Below are positions 55,009 to 63,273 of a stretch of 64,000 bases of DNA, piece by piece. The DNA comes from Arthrobacter sp. B1I2 (GTDB lineage: Bacteria; Actinomycetota; Actinomycetes; Actinomycetales; Micrococcaceae). The stretch is taken from positions 62,001 through 126,000 of the forward strand of contig NZ_JAUSYC010000001.1 in NCBI RefSeq assembly GCF_030816485.1, in the 5' to 3' direction. Position 1 is the first letter of the stretch, and the number at the start of each line of letters is the position of its first letter. The position numbers and the translations under genes are program-made. The notes below the pieces were generated by a model. That model searched no databases. It was not told the DNA's origin and was given only the letters and a program-made list of their open reading frames with translations.

Positions 55009-55118
55009 CGAGGAAAGAAAGTATGTCCTATCAAGCGAACATATGGCGGCAAACGGGCCGCAGGCGCGGCTGTCCTGACGGGACGGAGGCGCAGAGACCG
55101 AAGACGAGGGAACGCACC

Positions 55119-55859
55119 GTGGCGAACAACCTGGGACTCACCATCGACCGCTCCTCCCCGGTGCCCTTGTACCACCAGGTGGTCCAGGGCATCGAGGCTG
55201 CGATCTACAGTGGCGTGCTGGAGCCCGGCAGCCGGCTGGACAACGAGATTGACCTCGCCGCCCAGCTGAACCTGTCCCGGCCCACCATGCGCAAGGCCAT
55301 GGATGAACTGGTCCGCTCCGGCCTGCTGGTGCGCAAACGGGGGGTGGGAACCCAGGTAGTCTCCAGCCAGGTGCGCCGCCCGCTGGAGCTGTCCAGCCTT
55401 TACGACGACCTCACCAACAACGGCAAGAAACCCACCACTGAGGTTTTGAGCTTTTCCCACGTGGAAGCGGACGACGCCACCCTGGCAACACTGCAGCTTC
55501 CCGCCGGCTCCAAGGTGTACCACTTCACCCGGCTGCGGAAAGTGGGCGGCAAACCACTGGCCCTCATGGAGAACTGGGTGCGCGACGACATCGCAAAGAT
55601 GGATGAGGCCATGCTGGGCGCCGAGGGCCTGTACTCGATCCTCCGCCGCGGCGGCGTGAACTTCCGGCTGGCCAACCAGCGCATCGGCGCCATGACCGCC
55701 AATGACTACCAGGCCTCCATGCTGGACACGCCGGCAGGATCGGCTCTGGTCACCATGGAACGTACCGCTGTGGACGATACCGGGCGGCGAGTGGAAACGG
55801 GCCACCACGTGTACCGCGCCGATTCCTACAGCTTTGAAATGACACTCGTACAGCGATAA
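55119..55859 (+). CDS. GntR-family (HutC/UTRA) regulator
   Basis: This 246-residue regulator has an N-terminal GntR winged helix (PVPLYHQVVQGIEAAIYSG and LAAQLNLSRPTMRKAMDEL) followed by the RGVGTQVVS turn. A C-terminal UTRA effector domain (about 90-245) ends in the family pattern YRADSYSFEMTL. I use the GTG at 55119, with GAGGGA 8 bases upstream. An ATG at 55023 with GAGGAAAG ahead gives a 32-residue longer protein lacking homology and would leave almost no leader given the predicted promoter. It is 17 bases upstream of iolB and probably controls inositol genes. Confidence 0.88.
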   Translation: MANNLGLTIDRSSPVPLYHQVVQGIEAAIYSGVLEPGSRLDNEIDLAAQLNLSRPTMRKAMDELVRSGLLVRKRGVGTQVVSSQVRRPLELSSLYDDLTNNGKKPTTEVLSFSHVEADDATLATLQLPAGSKVYHFTRLRKVGGKPLALMENWVRDDIAKMDEAMLGAEGLYSILRRGGVNFRLANQRIGAMTANDYQASMLDTPAGSALVTMERTAVDDTGRRVETGHHVYRADSYSFEMTLVQR

Positions 55860-55876
55860 TCCAAGGAGCCAACTCC

Positions 55877-56770
55877 ATGACCAACTGGGTCTACCCCCTG
55901 GGCACAGCCGCCGACGGCAAATGGGACGTCTCGATCGGAACCTCCGACTCCTCCCTCACCGTGGACGGCTGGGCCCACACCGGGCTGAAGGTGGCCACCG
56001 TGCCGGCCGGCGCCGCCGTCGAACTCCCCGCCTCTGACGAGGAACGGATCGTGGTGCCCCTCAACGGGTCCTTCACCGTAACTGTTGAGGGCATCGACTA
56101 TTCCCTGGCAGGCCGGCCCTCGGTCTTCTCCGGGCCGTCGGACGTGCTCTATTCCGGCACCGGCCGTGCGGTGAGCATCAGCTCAGCCGAAGGCGGCCGG
56201 GTTGCCGTGGCAACGGCACCGGCGAACGCGTCCTATCCCACCCGGCTGGTGTCCGCCGCCGAAACCCCGGTGGAGCTGCGCGGCGCCGGCAACTGCTCGC
56301 GCCAGGTCCACAATTTCGGCACGCCGGCAGCACTCGAGGCCGACCGGTTCATCGTCTGCGAGGTCCTCACCCCGGCCGGGAACTGGTCCTCCTATCCTCC
56401 GCACAAGCATGACGAGGAGAAAGACGGCGAGACCTCCCTCGAGGAGATCTACTACTTCGAGACGCAGGTGGCGGCAGGCTCCGGGGCGCCCTCCGATGCC
56501 GACGCCATCGGCTACCAGCGCGTCTACGCCTCCGACGAACGCCCCATCGATGTTTCGGCGGAAGTACGCACCGGCGACGTTGTCCTGGTTCCCTATGGCT
56601 GGCATGGTCCTGCCATGGCCGCGCCCGGCTATGACCTGTACTACCTGAACATCATGGCCGGTCCCGGCCCCGTGCGGGAGTGGCTGATCAGCGACGACCC
56701 GCACCACGGTTGGGTGCGGCAGACCTGGGAGACCCAGGACATCGACCCGCGGCTGCCGTTCGGCGCTTAA
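55877..56770 (+). CDS. iolB: 5-deoxy-glucuronate isomerase
   Basis: This 297-residue bicupin enzyme isomerises 5-deoxy-D-glucuronate to 2-deoxy-5-keto-gluconate in myo-inositol catabolism. The metal-binding cupin is visible in WSSYPPHKHDEE, followed by SLEEIYYFE, and the second-half motif VVLVPYGWHGPAMAAPGYDLYYLNIMAG is diagnostic. The ATG has AAGGAG 9 bases upstream. It is co-transcribed with the GntR gene (17-base gap), and a LacI gene follows after 46 bases. The remaining iol genes (iolA, iolC, iolD, iolE) are not in the window except iolG and possible iolE/H-type genes at its right end. Confidence 0.95.
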   Translation: MTNWVYPLGTAADGKWDVSIGTSDSSLTVDGWAHTGLKVATVPAGAAVELPASDEERIVVPLNGSFTVTVEGIDYSLAGRPSVFSGPSDVLYSGTGRAVSISSAEGGRVAVATAPANASYPTRLVSAAETPVELRGAGNCSRQVHNFGTPAALEADRFIVCEVLTPAGNWSSYPPHKHDEEKDGETSLEEIYYFETQVAAGSGAPSDADAIGYQRVYASDERPIDVSAEVRTGDVVLVPYGWHGPAMAAPGYDLYYLNIMAGPGPVREWLISDDPHHGWVRQTWETQDIDPRLPFGA

Positions 56771-56816
56771 GGAACCCGGGCCGCCAGGTGGCGGCAGACT
56801 GGCATAGTGGAGTCTT

Positions 56817-57836
56817 GTGAAACAGACATCCCCTGCGGCGCGGCCCGTGACCATGGAGGACGTGGCACGCGACGCCGGCGTGAGCCGCGCCCTGGTGTCG
56901 TTGGTGATGCGGGATTCCCCCAAGGTTTCCCCCGCCAAGCGGACTGCCGTGCTGGAAGCTGCCGCCGCCCTGGGCTACTCCCCGAACAGGCTGGCCAGCC
57001 GGTTGGCCAGCCACCGAACCAACACCGTCGGGGTCCTCTTCCTCGACCTGCACAACTCTGTCTTCGCCGATATCTACGACGGCATCACCGAAGGCCTGGC
57101 GGGAAGCGGCAACCAGGTGATGGTGGCCGTCGGCTCCGCTGATCCGGGAACGGAACTGGAGGCCGTCAGGTCCTTCGTGGACCTGCGCGTGGACGGTGTC
57201 CTGCTGGCCGGCTACACCGGTACCTCTGCGGAACTTGCCGGGGCACTGCGCGGGACACCCGCCGTCGTCATCACCCGGGAGATGGAGGTCGACGGCGTGG
57301 ATTCCGTTTTGACCGACGACTTCCGTTCCGGAGCGCTTGCGGTGGAGCACCTGTACGGGCTGGGGCACCGGCGGATCGCACACGTGGACATCTCCGACTG
57401 GCTCCCCTATACCGCCCGCCGGGAAGGCTACCTGCACGCCATGAGGCAGTTCGGGCTCGAACCGCAACTGGTCCACAGCGACATGACCGAACGTGGGGGC
57501 CGGTCAGTGATGGAGCAATTTTTGGACTCCGGCGCCACCCTTCCCACGGCTGTCTTTGCGCACAACGACCTCACGGCCATCCGCATCATGGAAGCCTTGG
57601 CATCCCGCGGACTGTCCGTCCCGGGCGACATGGCGATCGTTGGTTGCGACAACATCGAAGTGGGCGCCTCTCCCCTGATTGGACTGACGTCCATAGACCA
57701 GCACGCCGGGCAGCTGGGCCGGGTGGCGGCGCAGGCCATGCTGGACCGGATTGCGGGCGCAGCCGGACAGGCCGTCACCCGCAAGCTCGAACCCGCGCTG
57801 ATAGTGCGCCGCTCCTCAGATCCCGCCGCGCCCTGA
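56817..57836 (+). CDS. LacI-family regulator
   Basis: This 339-residue repressor has the N-terminal LacI headpiece VTMEDVARDAGVSRALVSLVMRD with its hinge (YSPNRLASRLASHRTNTVGVL). A periplasmic-binding-protein-like effector domain shows DGVLLAGYTG, GHRRIAHVDI, the FAHNDLTAIRIMEAL region and VGCDNIEVGASPLIGLTSID. The start is a GTG with GGAG 5 bases upstream. Its likely site is the perfect TTAGAGCGCTCTAA palindrome in the sugar-porter promoter 1.9 kb upstream. The ligand is probably an inositol or sugar derivative. Confidence 0.93.
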   Translation: MKQTSPAARPVTMEDVARDAGVSRALVSLVMRDSPKVSPAKRTAVLEAAAALGYSPNRLASRLASHRTNTVGVLFLDLHNSVFADIYDGITEGLAGSGNQVMVAVGSADPGTELEAVRSFVDLRVDGVLLAGYTGTSAELAGALRGTPAVVITREMEVDGVDSVLTDDFRSGALAVEHLYGLGHRRIAHVDISDWLPYTARREGYLHAMRQFGLEPQLVHSDMTERGGRSVMEQFLDSGATLPTAVFAHNDLTAIRIMEALASRGLSVPGDMAIVGCDNIEVGASPLIGLTSIDQHAGQLGRVAAQAMLDRIAGAAGQAVTRKLEPALIVRRSSDPAAP

Positions 57837-57847
57837 ACCGCCTGGAT

Positions 57848-57904
57848 TTTTTGGGCAGATATAACGACTTCCGGGGCATTTACCGCCCGATATCTGCCCA
57901 AAAA
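57848..57904. repeat. Extragenic palindromic repeat, copy 1, acting as bidirectional terminator
   Basis: TTTTTGGGCAGATAT (57848-57862) pairs perfectly over 15 bases with ATATCTGCCCAAAAA (57890-57904) around a 27-base loop. It lies 11 bases after the LacI stop and 1 base before the stop of the convergent MFS gene, so it can end both. A second copy with the same arms and the same loop length lies at 62154-62218. Confidence 0.85.
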
Positions 57905-57905
57905 C

Positions 57906-59117
57906 TCACACCTTCAGGGCGTCCTCCAAGTCCGTTGAGGGTTCCGCCCCCGGGTTGCCGCGCTGTTCGTTGCGCCGGGCGGCTGCGGCGGAGAAAGCCA
58001 TGACGGCCAAGCCCGCCAGGGTGATCACCGCGCCGGCCCAGATAGGTGAGGTGTAGCCGAGTCCCGCGGTGATGGTGACGCCGCCCAGCCACGCGCCCAG
58101 CGCGTTGCCCACGTTGAACGCACCGATGTTGGCGCCGGAAGCGAGCGTCGGAGCCCCGGAGGCGTACTTCATCACGCGCATCTGCAGGCCCGGCACGGTG
58201 GCAAAGCCAAAGCCGCCCATCAGGACCAGGGACACGACCGTCAGGACAGGGTTGGCGGCTGTGAGGGCGAACGCCACCAGCACCAGGGTCAGTGCAGCGA
58301 GCACCACCAGAAGCGTGCGGTCAACGTTGCGGTCCGCAGCCTTGCCGCCCAGGGTGTTGCCGGCGAAGAGGCCCGTGCCGAAGACAATGAGCAGCCAAGG
58401 CACGGTGGATGCCGCGAATCCGGAGACCTCGGTAAGGGTGTATGCGATGTAGGTGAACGCGCCGAACATGCCGCCGAAGCCCAGGATGGTCACCACGATG
58501 GAAAGCCACACCTGGCCGGAGCGGAAGGCGCGGAGCTCGGAGCGGAGGCTGGCTGCTTCTTCCGCTTCACCCGCCGCCTTGGGAACGAGCGCCAGGATGC
58601 CGGCGAGCGCGGCAACGCCAATGACTGTGATGGCCCAGAAGGTGGCACGCCAGCCGGCGGCCTGGCCCAGCAGCGTCCCGAACGGCACGCCCAGGACGTT
58701 GGCCGCGGTCAGCCCGGTGAACATGAGTGCGATGGCGCCTGCCTTCTTGCTGGGCGGGACCATGCCGGCCGCCACCACGGCTCCGATCCCAAAGAAGGCG
58801 CCGTGCGAGAGGGCAGCAACAACGCGGCCCAGCATCATGGGCCAGTAGCCGTCCGCCGTGGCGGAGAGCAGATTCCCGGCAATGAACAGGACCAGCAGGG
58901 CGGCCAGCACCGGCTTGCGCTGGAAGCGTGTCACCGCGGCCGTCAGGCCCAGTGCGCCCACCACCACCGAGAGCGCATAGCCGGAGATGAACCAGCCGGC
59001 TGACGCCTCGCTGACGCCAAAGTCCGCCGCCACCTGCGGGAGGAGGCCGGCGATGACAAATTCAGTGAGTCCTATGCCAAACCCGCCCAGGGCGAGTGCT
59101 ATCAGGCCAACAGGCAT
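57906..59117 (-). CDS. DHA1-type MFS efflux transporter
   Basis: This 403-residue 12-helix major facilitator of the AraJ/arabinose-efflux-like DHA1 group starts MPVGLIALALGGFGIGLTEFVIAGLLPQV. It has the typical GALGLTAAVTRFQRKPVL loop (motif A variant) and MMLGRVVAALSHGAFFGIGAVVA. The ATG at 59117 has AAGGAG 7 bases upstream, and the longer frame to 59228 runs into the regulatory palindromes. It is divergent from a MarR gene, with nested inverted repeats between them, so the pair is a classic regulator/efflux unit. The substrate is unknown. Confidence 0.92.
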   Translation of the reverse strand: MPVGLIALALGGFGIGLTEFVIAGLLPQVAADFGVSEASAGWFISGYALSVVVGALGLTAAVTRFQRKPVLAALLVLFIAGNLLSATADGYWPMMLGRVVAALSHGAFFGIGAVVAAGMVPPSKKAGAIALMFTGLTAANVLGVPFGTLLGQAAGWRATFWAITVIGVAALAGILALVPKAAGEAEEAASLRSELRAFRSGQVWLSIVVTILGFGGMFGAFTYIAYTLTEVSGFAASTVPWLLIVFGTGLFAGNTLGGKAADRNVDRTLLVVLAALTLVLVAFALTAANPVLTVVSLVLMGGFGFATVPGLQMRVMKYASGAPTLASGANIGAFNVGNALGAWLGGVTITAGLGYTSPIWAGAVITLAGLAVMAFSAAAARRNEQRGNPGAEPSTDLEDALKV

Positions 59118-59172
59118 GCGAATGCTCCTTTGAGCTGTACGTGTGGTTGTTCCATGAAGGGGAAAGCGCCTA

Positions 59173-59234
59173 AGATAGTTGCAGACGCGGTATTTATTGT
59201 TGCACATGCAAATATACCGCGCAAGCAACTATCT
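59173..59234. promoter_or_regulatory. Nested MarR-type operators between the MFS and MarR genes
   Basis: Three inverted repeats nest around one centre: AGATAGTTGC (59173-59182) with GCAACTATCT (59225-59234), GCGGTAT (59187-59193) with ATACCGC (59214-59220), and TTGCA (59200-59204) with TGCAA (59207-59211). The outer arms carry the same AGTTGC/GCAACT half-site as the operator at 43843-43859. Confidence 0.8.
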
Positions 59235-59287
59235 CGACCTGCAACCACCCACGGCCGTCCCGCGCGGCCACCCACGAAGGAGCAACC

Positions 59288-59737
59288 ATGGGCATCAAGG
59301 ACGACGCCGTCGAGGTCCGCGCCCAGGGGTGGCGCACCCTGGCGGCCCTGCACGGGCTGATTGAAAATGAGCTGGAGCGCTCCCTCCAGGCAGAGTCAAA
59401 GCTCTCCGTGGTGGAGTACACGGTGCTGGATGCCCTCAGCCGGCAGGACGGGTGGCACATGCGGATGCAGCAGCTGGCGCGCGCCACGGCGCTGAGCCCC
59501 AGCGCCACCACCCGCCTTGTGAACCGGCTGGAGGACCGCGGCCTCCTCACCAGGATTCTGTGTGATGACGACCGCCGCGGCATCTACACCGAGCTCACCC
59601 CCAGCGGAAGCATCCTGCTCGCGGACGCGCGCCCGGTCCACGATGCCACGCTTGAGCGAGCCCTGGACGACGCGATGGGCATCCCCGAGCTCGCACCGCT
59701 GGTGGAGGCCCTGCCGCGGCTGCACGCGCCCGCATAG
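59288..59737 (+). CDS. MarR-family regulator
   Basis: This 149-residue winged-helix regulator has the helices LSVVEYTVLDALSRQDG and RMQQLARATALSPSATTRLVNRLEDRGLL, the wing with the conserved DDRR (CDDDRRGIYTELTPSG), and C-terminal dimerisation helices. The ATG has AAGGAG 6 bases upstream. It is divergent from the DHA1 MFS gene, and the intervening nested palindromes are its predicted sites, so it should repress both genes until a ligand binds. Confidence 0.94.
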   Translation: MGIKDDAVEVRAQGWRTLAALHGLIENELERSLQAESKLSVVEYTVLDALSRQDGWHMRMQQLARATALSPSATTRLVNRLEDRGLLTRILCDDDRRGIYTELTPSGSILLADARPVHDATLERALDDAMGIPELAPLVEALPRLHAPA

Positions 59738-59742
59738 GACAG

Positions 59743-59776
59743 CAATGCCCCCTTGAGGTTCATCAAGGGGGCATTG
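59743..59776. terminator. Hairpin terminator between MarR and the sugar porter
   Basis: CAATGCCCCCTTG (59743-59755) pairs with CAAGGGGGCATTG (59764-59776). It lies 6 bases after the MarR stop and 27 bases before the stop of the convergent sugar-porter gene. T-runs are short. Confidence 0.75.
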
Positions 59777-59803
59777 AGGTGTGTACAGCTGCGGGTGTTC
59801 GGG

Positions 59804-61243
59804 TCAGGGGACCTTGGCCGCGTCGGCCCCGGCCTTGCTGCCGGCGACGTTCTTGAAGTAGTGCTCCAGGTCCTCCAGGCTCTTGTCCTTGGTCTCCGGC
59901 ACGTACTTCGCGGCGAAGGCGATAGCCCCCACGCCAAGAACGGCGAACACGAAGAACGTGCTGGAGATCCCGATGGCTGCCAGCAGCAGCGGGAATCCGA
60001 ACCCAATCAGGAAGTTCACGATCCACAGCAGGAAGGCCGAGGCTCCCATGCCCAGGCCGCGGATCTTCAGCGGGAAGATCTCCGAGAGCATCAGCCACGT
60101 CACCGGGGAGATGGCACCCTGCTGGAAGGCCAGGAATGTCACGGTGAGCGCCAGGATGACGAAGCCGCGGGCTGAGCCTTCGGGCAGGATCAGCGAGAAG
60201 AAGCCGATGAGCAGCAGCGCCGTCGTGGTTCCCACCTGGCCGGTGATCAGCATCCTGCGCCGGCCCACCTTGCCCAGCAGCCAAATCCCGACGAACGTGG
60301 CGAGTACCGAGATGACGCCGTTGGCGATGTTGGCCGTCAGCGCCGCTTCGCGGCCGAAGCCGGACTGCGACAGGATCTGGGTTCCGTAGTACATGATCGA
60401 GTTCACTCCGGTGATCTGCTGGATCACCGCAAGGCCCAGGCCCACGAAGAAGATCCGGCGCAGCCAAGGGATGCCCAGGTCCTTCCAGGAGCCCATCTTG
60501 GACTTGTAGTCCTCCACCGCCATGGCTTTGACTTCTTCAAACTCCCTGCGCGCCTGCTCCTGCGAGCGGATTCGCTGCAGCACGGAGAGCGTCTCGCCGA
60601 AACTGCCGATGGAGGCCAGCCAGCGGGGACTCTCGGGCATAAAGTTCATCCCGATCCACAGGGCGATGGCCGGCAGGGTGGCGATGACCAGCATCCACCG
60701 CCAGATTCCGTGGGACTCGCCGAACGAGTTGCCCAGGTACGCGTTGAAGATGAAGGCGAGCAGCTGCCCGGTGACGATCATGAGCTCGTTTTGCGTGACG
60801 ATGCGGCCGCGCCGGTCGCTTGGCGATACCTCGGCCAGGTACACGGGAACGGTGACAGATGCGCCGCCCACGGCGAGTCCCAGGATGAACCGGGCGGCGA
60901 TCATGATTCCGGTGTTGGGCGCGAAGGTGCAGCCCAGGGTGCCCAGCAGGAAGATGACCGCCAGGACCATGATCATGCGGCGGCGGCCATTGCGGTCCGC
61001 CAGCCGTCCGCCGAAAAGCGCTCCGAAGGCGGCACCGAACAGCAGCGAGGAAGTGACAAGGCCCTCGGTCAGCGGGGTGAGGCCCAGGTCTTCCTGCATG
61101 TACGGCAGGGCGCCGTTGATCACGCCGGTGTCGTAGCCGAACAGCAGCCCACCGAACGTGGAGATGATGGTGACGGTCCGCAGCGCCCGCTGGTGGTTCC
61201 CTGGCGCTTTGGTTGCCACGGGACCGGAAGCAGCCGAACTCAT
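59804..61243 (-). CDS. Sugar porter (MFS), probable myo-inositol transporter
   Basis: This 479-residue 12-helix sugar porter has [66 protein letters not shown] and [15 protein letters not shown]. It is close in pattern to IolT-type inositol:H+ symporters. Its start overlaps the preceding TIM-barrel isomerase gene by 4 bases, so it is translationally coupled in an operon with that gene and, upstream, iolG. This context supports inositol, or an inositol-like sugar, as substrate. Confidence 0.92.
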   Translation of the reverse strand: MSSAASGPVATKAPGNHQRALRTVTIISTFGGLLFGYDTGVINGALPYMQEDLGLTPLTEGLVTSSLLFGAAFGALFGGRLADRNGRRRMIMVLAVIFLLGTLGCTFAPNTGIMIAARFILGLAVGGASVTVPVYLAEVSPSDRRGRIVTQNELMIVTGQLLAFIFNAYLGNSFGESHGIWRWMLVIATLPAIALWIGMNFMPESPRWLASIGSFGETLSVLQRIRSQEQARREFEEVKAMAVEDYKSKMGSWKDLGIPWLRRIFFVGLGLAVIQQITGVNSIMYYGTQILSQSGFGREAALTANIANGVISVLATFVGIWLLGKVGRRRMLITGQVGTTTALLLIGFFSLILPEGSARGFVILALTVTFLAFQQGAISPVTWLMLSEIFPLKIRGLGMGASAFLLWIVNFLIGFGFPLLLAAIGISSTFFVFAVLGVGAIAFAAKYVPETKDKSLEDLEHYFKNVAGSKAGADAAKVP

Positions 61244-62115
61244 ACGGTGACCTTTTGGACGTACTGCTTCATCGTCTCCAGCTGGTAGCGGGAGACCTCC
61301 TCGGCATTGTCATTTTCGGCAAAGACGCTGGACACCATCACACTATTCTCGCGCTCCAGGAAGCCGATCTCCTTCAGGCCGCTAAAGAACTCGTTCCAGT
61401 TGACGTCGCCGTCGCCGATCTTCAGGTGCTGGTGCACACGGACCGGGTTGCCAGGCGGGTTGGTGATGTAGCGCAGTCCGTGGGAGGCGTGGTGGTCCAT
61501 GGTGTCGGCCACGTGGACCAGGCGCAGCTTGTCCCCCGCCGCGCGCATGATGTCCAGCGGGGAGTTCTTCATGTGGAAGCTGTGTGAGGCCACATAGACC
61601 ATGCCCACGTTCTTCGAGTTCACGCCACGGATCACGCGGATGGCGGCAAGGCCTTCCTCCACGAAGTCGTCCGGGTGCGGGTCGATCAGCAGGTCGATGC
61701 CTTCGCGCTCGATGATCGGCAGCAGTTCCTCCATGGAGCGGTAGAACGCCCGCTCGGACTCCTCCGCCTTCTCCGGGCGGCCGCTGAACTCGGTGTTCAT
61801 GGTGCTGACGCCCAGGTCCACGGTGATCTGGATGGCGCGCTTCCAGTAGCGGACGGCGGCTTCCCTGGCATCCTCGTCGGGCCCGGACCAGCGGAGCACC
61901 GGCAGGACCGAGGCGATCTCGATTCCGGCGTCGCGGCAGGCCTTCTTCAGCTGGCCCACCAGTTCATCGTCCGCTTTGGGGTGGTTGAAGAAGGGGATGA
62001 AATCCGCGTGCGGAGTCATCTGCATGTACTTGTAGCCAAGGTCCGCCACCACCCTGGGGAACTCCAGCAGGCTGTGCGAGTGGTGGAACGGGGTGGGGTC
62101 AAGTGCGATTTTCAC
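61240..62115 (-). CDS. Sugar phosphate isomerase/epimerase family protein (IolH/IolE-like)
   Basis: This 291-residue TIM-barrel protein of the AP-endonuclease-2/xylose-isomerase-like superfamily starts [26 protein letters not shown]. It has metal-site residues in [26 protein letters not shown] and [17 protein letters not shown] use the GTG at 62115, with GGAG 9 bases upstream; the ATG at 62130 has no ribosome-binding site. It lies between iolG and the sugar porter in one operon. IolE, IolH and IolI all share this fold, so the exact step (dehydratase, isomerase) is not assigned. Confidence 0.85.
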   Translation of the reverse strand: MKIALDPTPFHHSHSLLEFPRVVADLGYKYMQMTPHADFIPFFNHPKADDELVGQLKKACRDAGIEIASVLPVLRWSGPDEDAREAAVRYWKRAIQITVDLGVSTMNTEFSGRPEKAEESERAFYRSMEELLPIIEREGIDLLIDPHPDDFVEEGLAAIRVIRGVNSKNVGMVYVASHSFHMKNSPLDIMRAAGDKLRLVHVADTMDHHASHGLRYITNPPGNPVRVHQHLKIGDGDVNWNEFFSGLKEIGFLERENSVMVSSVFAENDNAEEVSRYQLETMKQYVQKVTV

Positions 62116-62153
62116 GAAAGAACACTCCATTGTGGATCAGGACGGCTGGTACG

Positions 62154-62218
62154 GGAGTTTTTGGACAGATACCGTGGGCTGGAAGGCGCTAACGTCGCGG
62201 TATCTGCCCAAAAACTCC
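62154..62218. repeat. Extragenic palindromic repeat, copy 2, inside the iol operon
   Basis: GGAGTTTTTGGACAGATAC (62154-62172) pairs over 19 positions with one mismatch with 62200-62218, around a 27-base loop. Its right arm, TATCTGCCCAAAAACTC, is identical to that of the copy at 57848-57904. It lies between iolG and the downstream isomerase gene. Confidence 0.85.
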
Positions 62219-62229
62219 GGTGCGGGTGG

Positions 62230-63243
62230 TTACTTGTAGAGGTCGGGCTTTGCAGCCAGCTTCACGGCGACCTTTTCGCCGTTCTTCTGCGCTTCGACGC
62301 CTGCTTCACAGCACGCTGCGGTGGCGTACCCGTCCCAGGCGGAGGGGCCGCCGATTTCGCCCTTGAGTGCCGCGTCCACCCATGACTGGATTTCGACGTC
62401 GTACGCTGCCCCGAAACGCTCTTCAAAGCCGGGGGTGACGTTGCCGCCCCAGCGGCCGGAGCTGCGGGTGTAGGGGCCCTTGTCGCCGCCGATGCTGACA
62501 ATGCCGTCTTCGAAGGAGGCCTGGGTGGCAACCTCGTAGCCGAACTTGGCGTTGACGTAGATTTCGACGTCGGCCAGGACGCCGGATTCGGTCTCCAGCA
62601 GAACGTGCTGGGGGTCGTGCTGGCCGTTCGGGGCGTTTCGGGTGGCCTTGCCCAGCCGGACCTGGATGCTGGTGATTTCCTCGCCGGTGAAGAAGCGGAT
62701 GGCGTCGAACTCGTGGACCACGGAGTCGTTGATCAGCATCTCGTTCGTGAAGCCGGGCGGTGTCGTGGGGTTCCGGTGCTGGTGGTGCAGCATCAGCAGT
62801 TCGCCCAGTTCGTGGTCGCGGATGATCTTACCCAGCGAGGCGTATTCGGCGTCGAAGCGGCGCATGAAACCGACCTGGATGCGCTTGTGCCCCAGCGCCA
62901 CCTCTGCCTGGACGATCTTCCAGGAGGACTCGGCGTCGGGAGTGAGCGGCTTTTCGCAGAGGATCGGGATGTCCTTGGCGATGGCCTTGAGCAGGATGTC
63001 CTCGTGCAGGAAGCCCGGGGTGGCGATCAGGACGGCGTTGACGTCGCCGTTGTTGAGTGCCTCCTCGGCGTCCGCGAGGGCCACTGCACCGGGGATGCCT
63101 TCGATGGCGGCCTGGGCGCGGGCGAGATCGACGTCGACGACGGCAGCAACTTCGGCTCCGTGGATGCGCTTGTTAAGGCGCTGGATGTGGTCGGCGCCCA
63201 TGCGGCCTGCGCCGATGACGGCGACGCGGAGGGTTTCAGTCAT
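62230..63243 (-). CDS. iolG: Inositol 2-dehydrogenase (Gfo/Idh/MocA family)
   Basis: This 337-residue NAD-dependent oxidoreductase probably oxidises myo-inositol to scyllo-inosose, the first step of inositol catabolism. The Rossmann turn is VIGAGRMGADHIQRL, the catalytic Lys is in ILCEKPLTPD, and the substrate-site segments are VGFMRRFDAEY and NDSVVHEFDAIRFF. The ATG has AAGGAC 6 bases upstream. It is the second gene of an operon on this strand, 30 bases after the partial TIM-barrel gene. Other Gfo/Idh/MocA activities are possible, but the neighbours support IolG. Confidence 0.9.
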   Translation of the reverse strand: MTETLRVAVIGAGRMGADHIQRLNKRIHGAEVAAVVDVDLARAQAAIEGIPGAVALADAEEALNNGDVNAVLIATPGFLHEDILLKAIAKDIPILCEKPLTPDAESSWKIVQAEVALGHKRIQVGFMRRFDAEYASLGKIIRDHELGELLMLHHQHRNPTTPPGFTNEMLINDSVVHEFDAIRFFTGEEITSIQVRLGKATRNAPNGQHDPQHVLLETESGVLADVEIYVNAKFGYEVATQASFEDGIVSIGGDKGPYTRSSGRWGGNVTPGFEERFGAAYDVEIQSWVDAALKGEIGGPSAWDGYATAACCEAGVEAQKNGEKVAVKLAAKPDLYK

Positions 63244-63273
63244 TGTTCTGTCCTTTTAGTGTCTGTGGGTGGG

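Noticed and set aside
59804..61243. Duplication of the two sugar porters (53402-54820 and 59804-61243)
   Set aside because: They share only family motifs; loop and terminal sequences differ widely, so they are old paralogues rather than a recent duplication.
57906..62115. Composite transposon bounded by the two palindromic repeats
   Set aside because: No transposase or target duplication is present between or beside the copies, and one copy is a functional-looking terminator.
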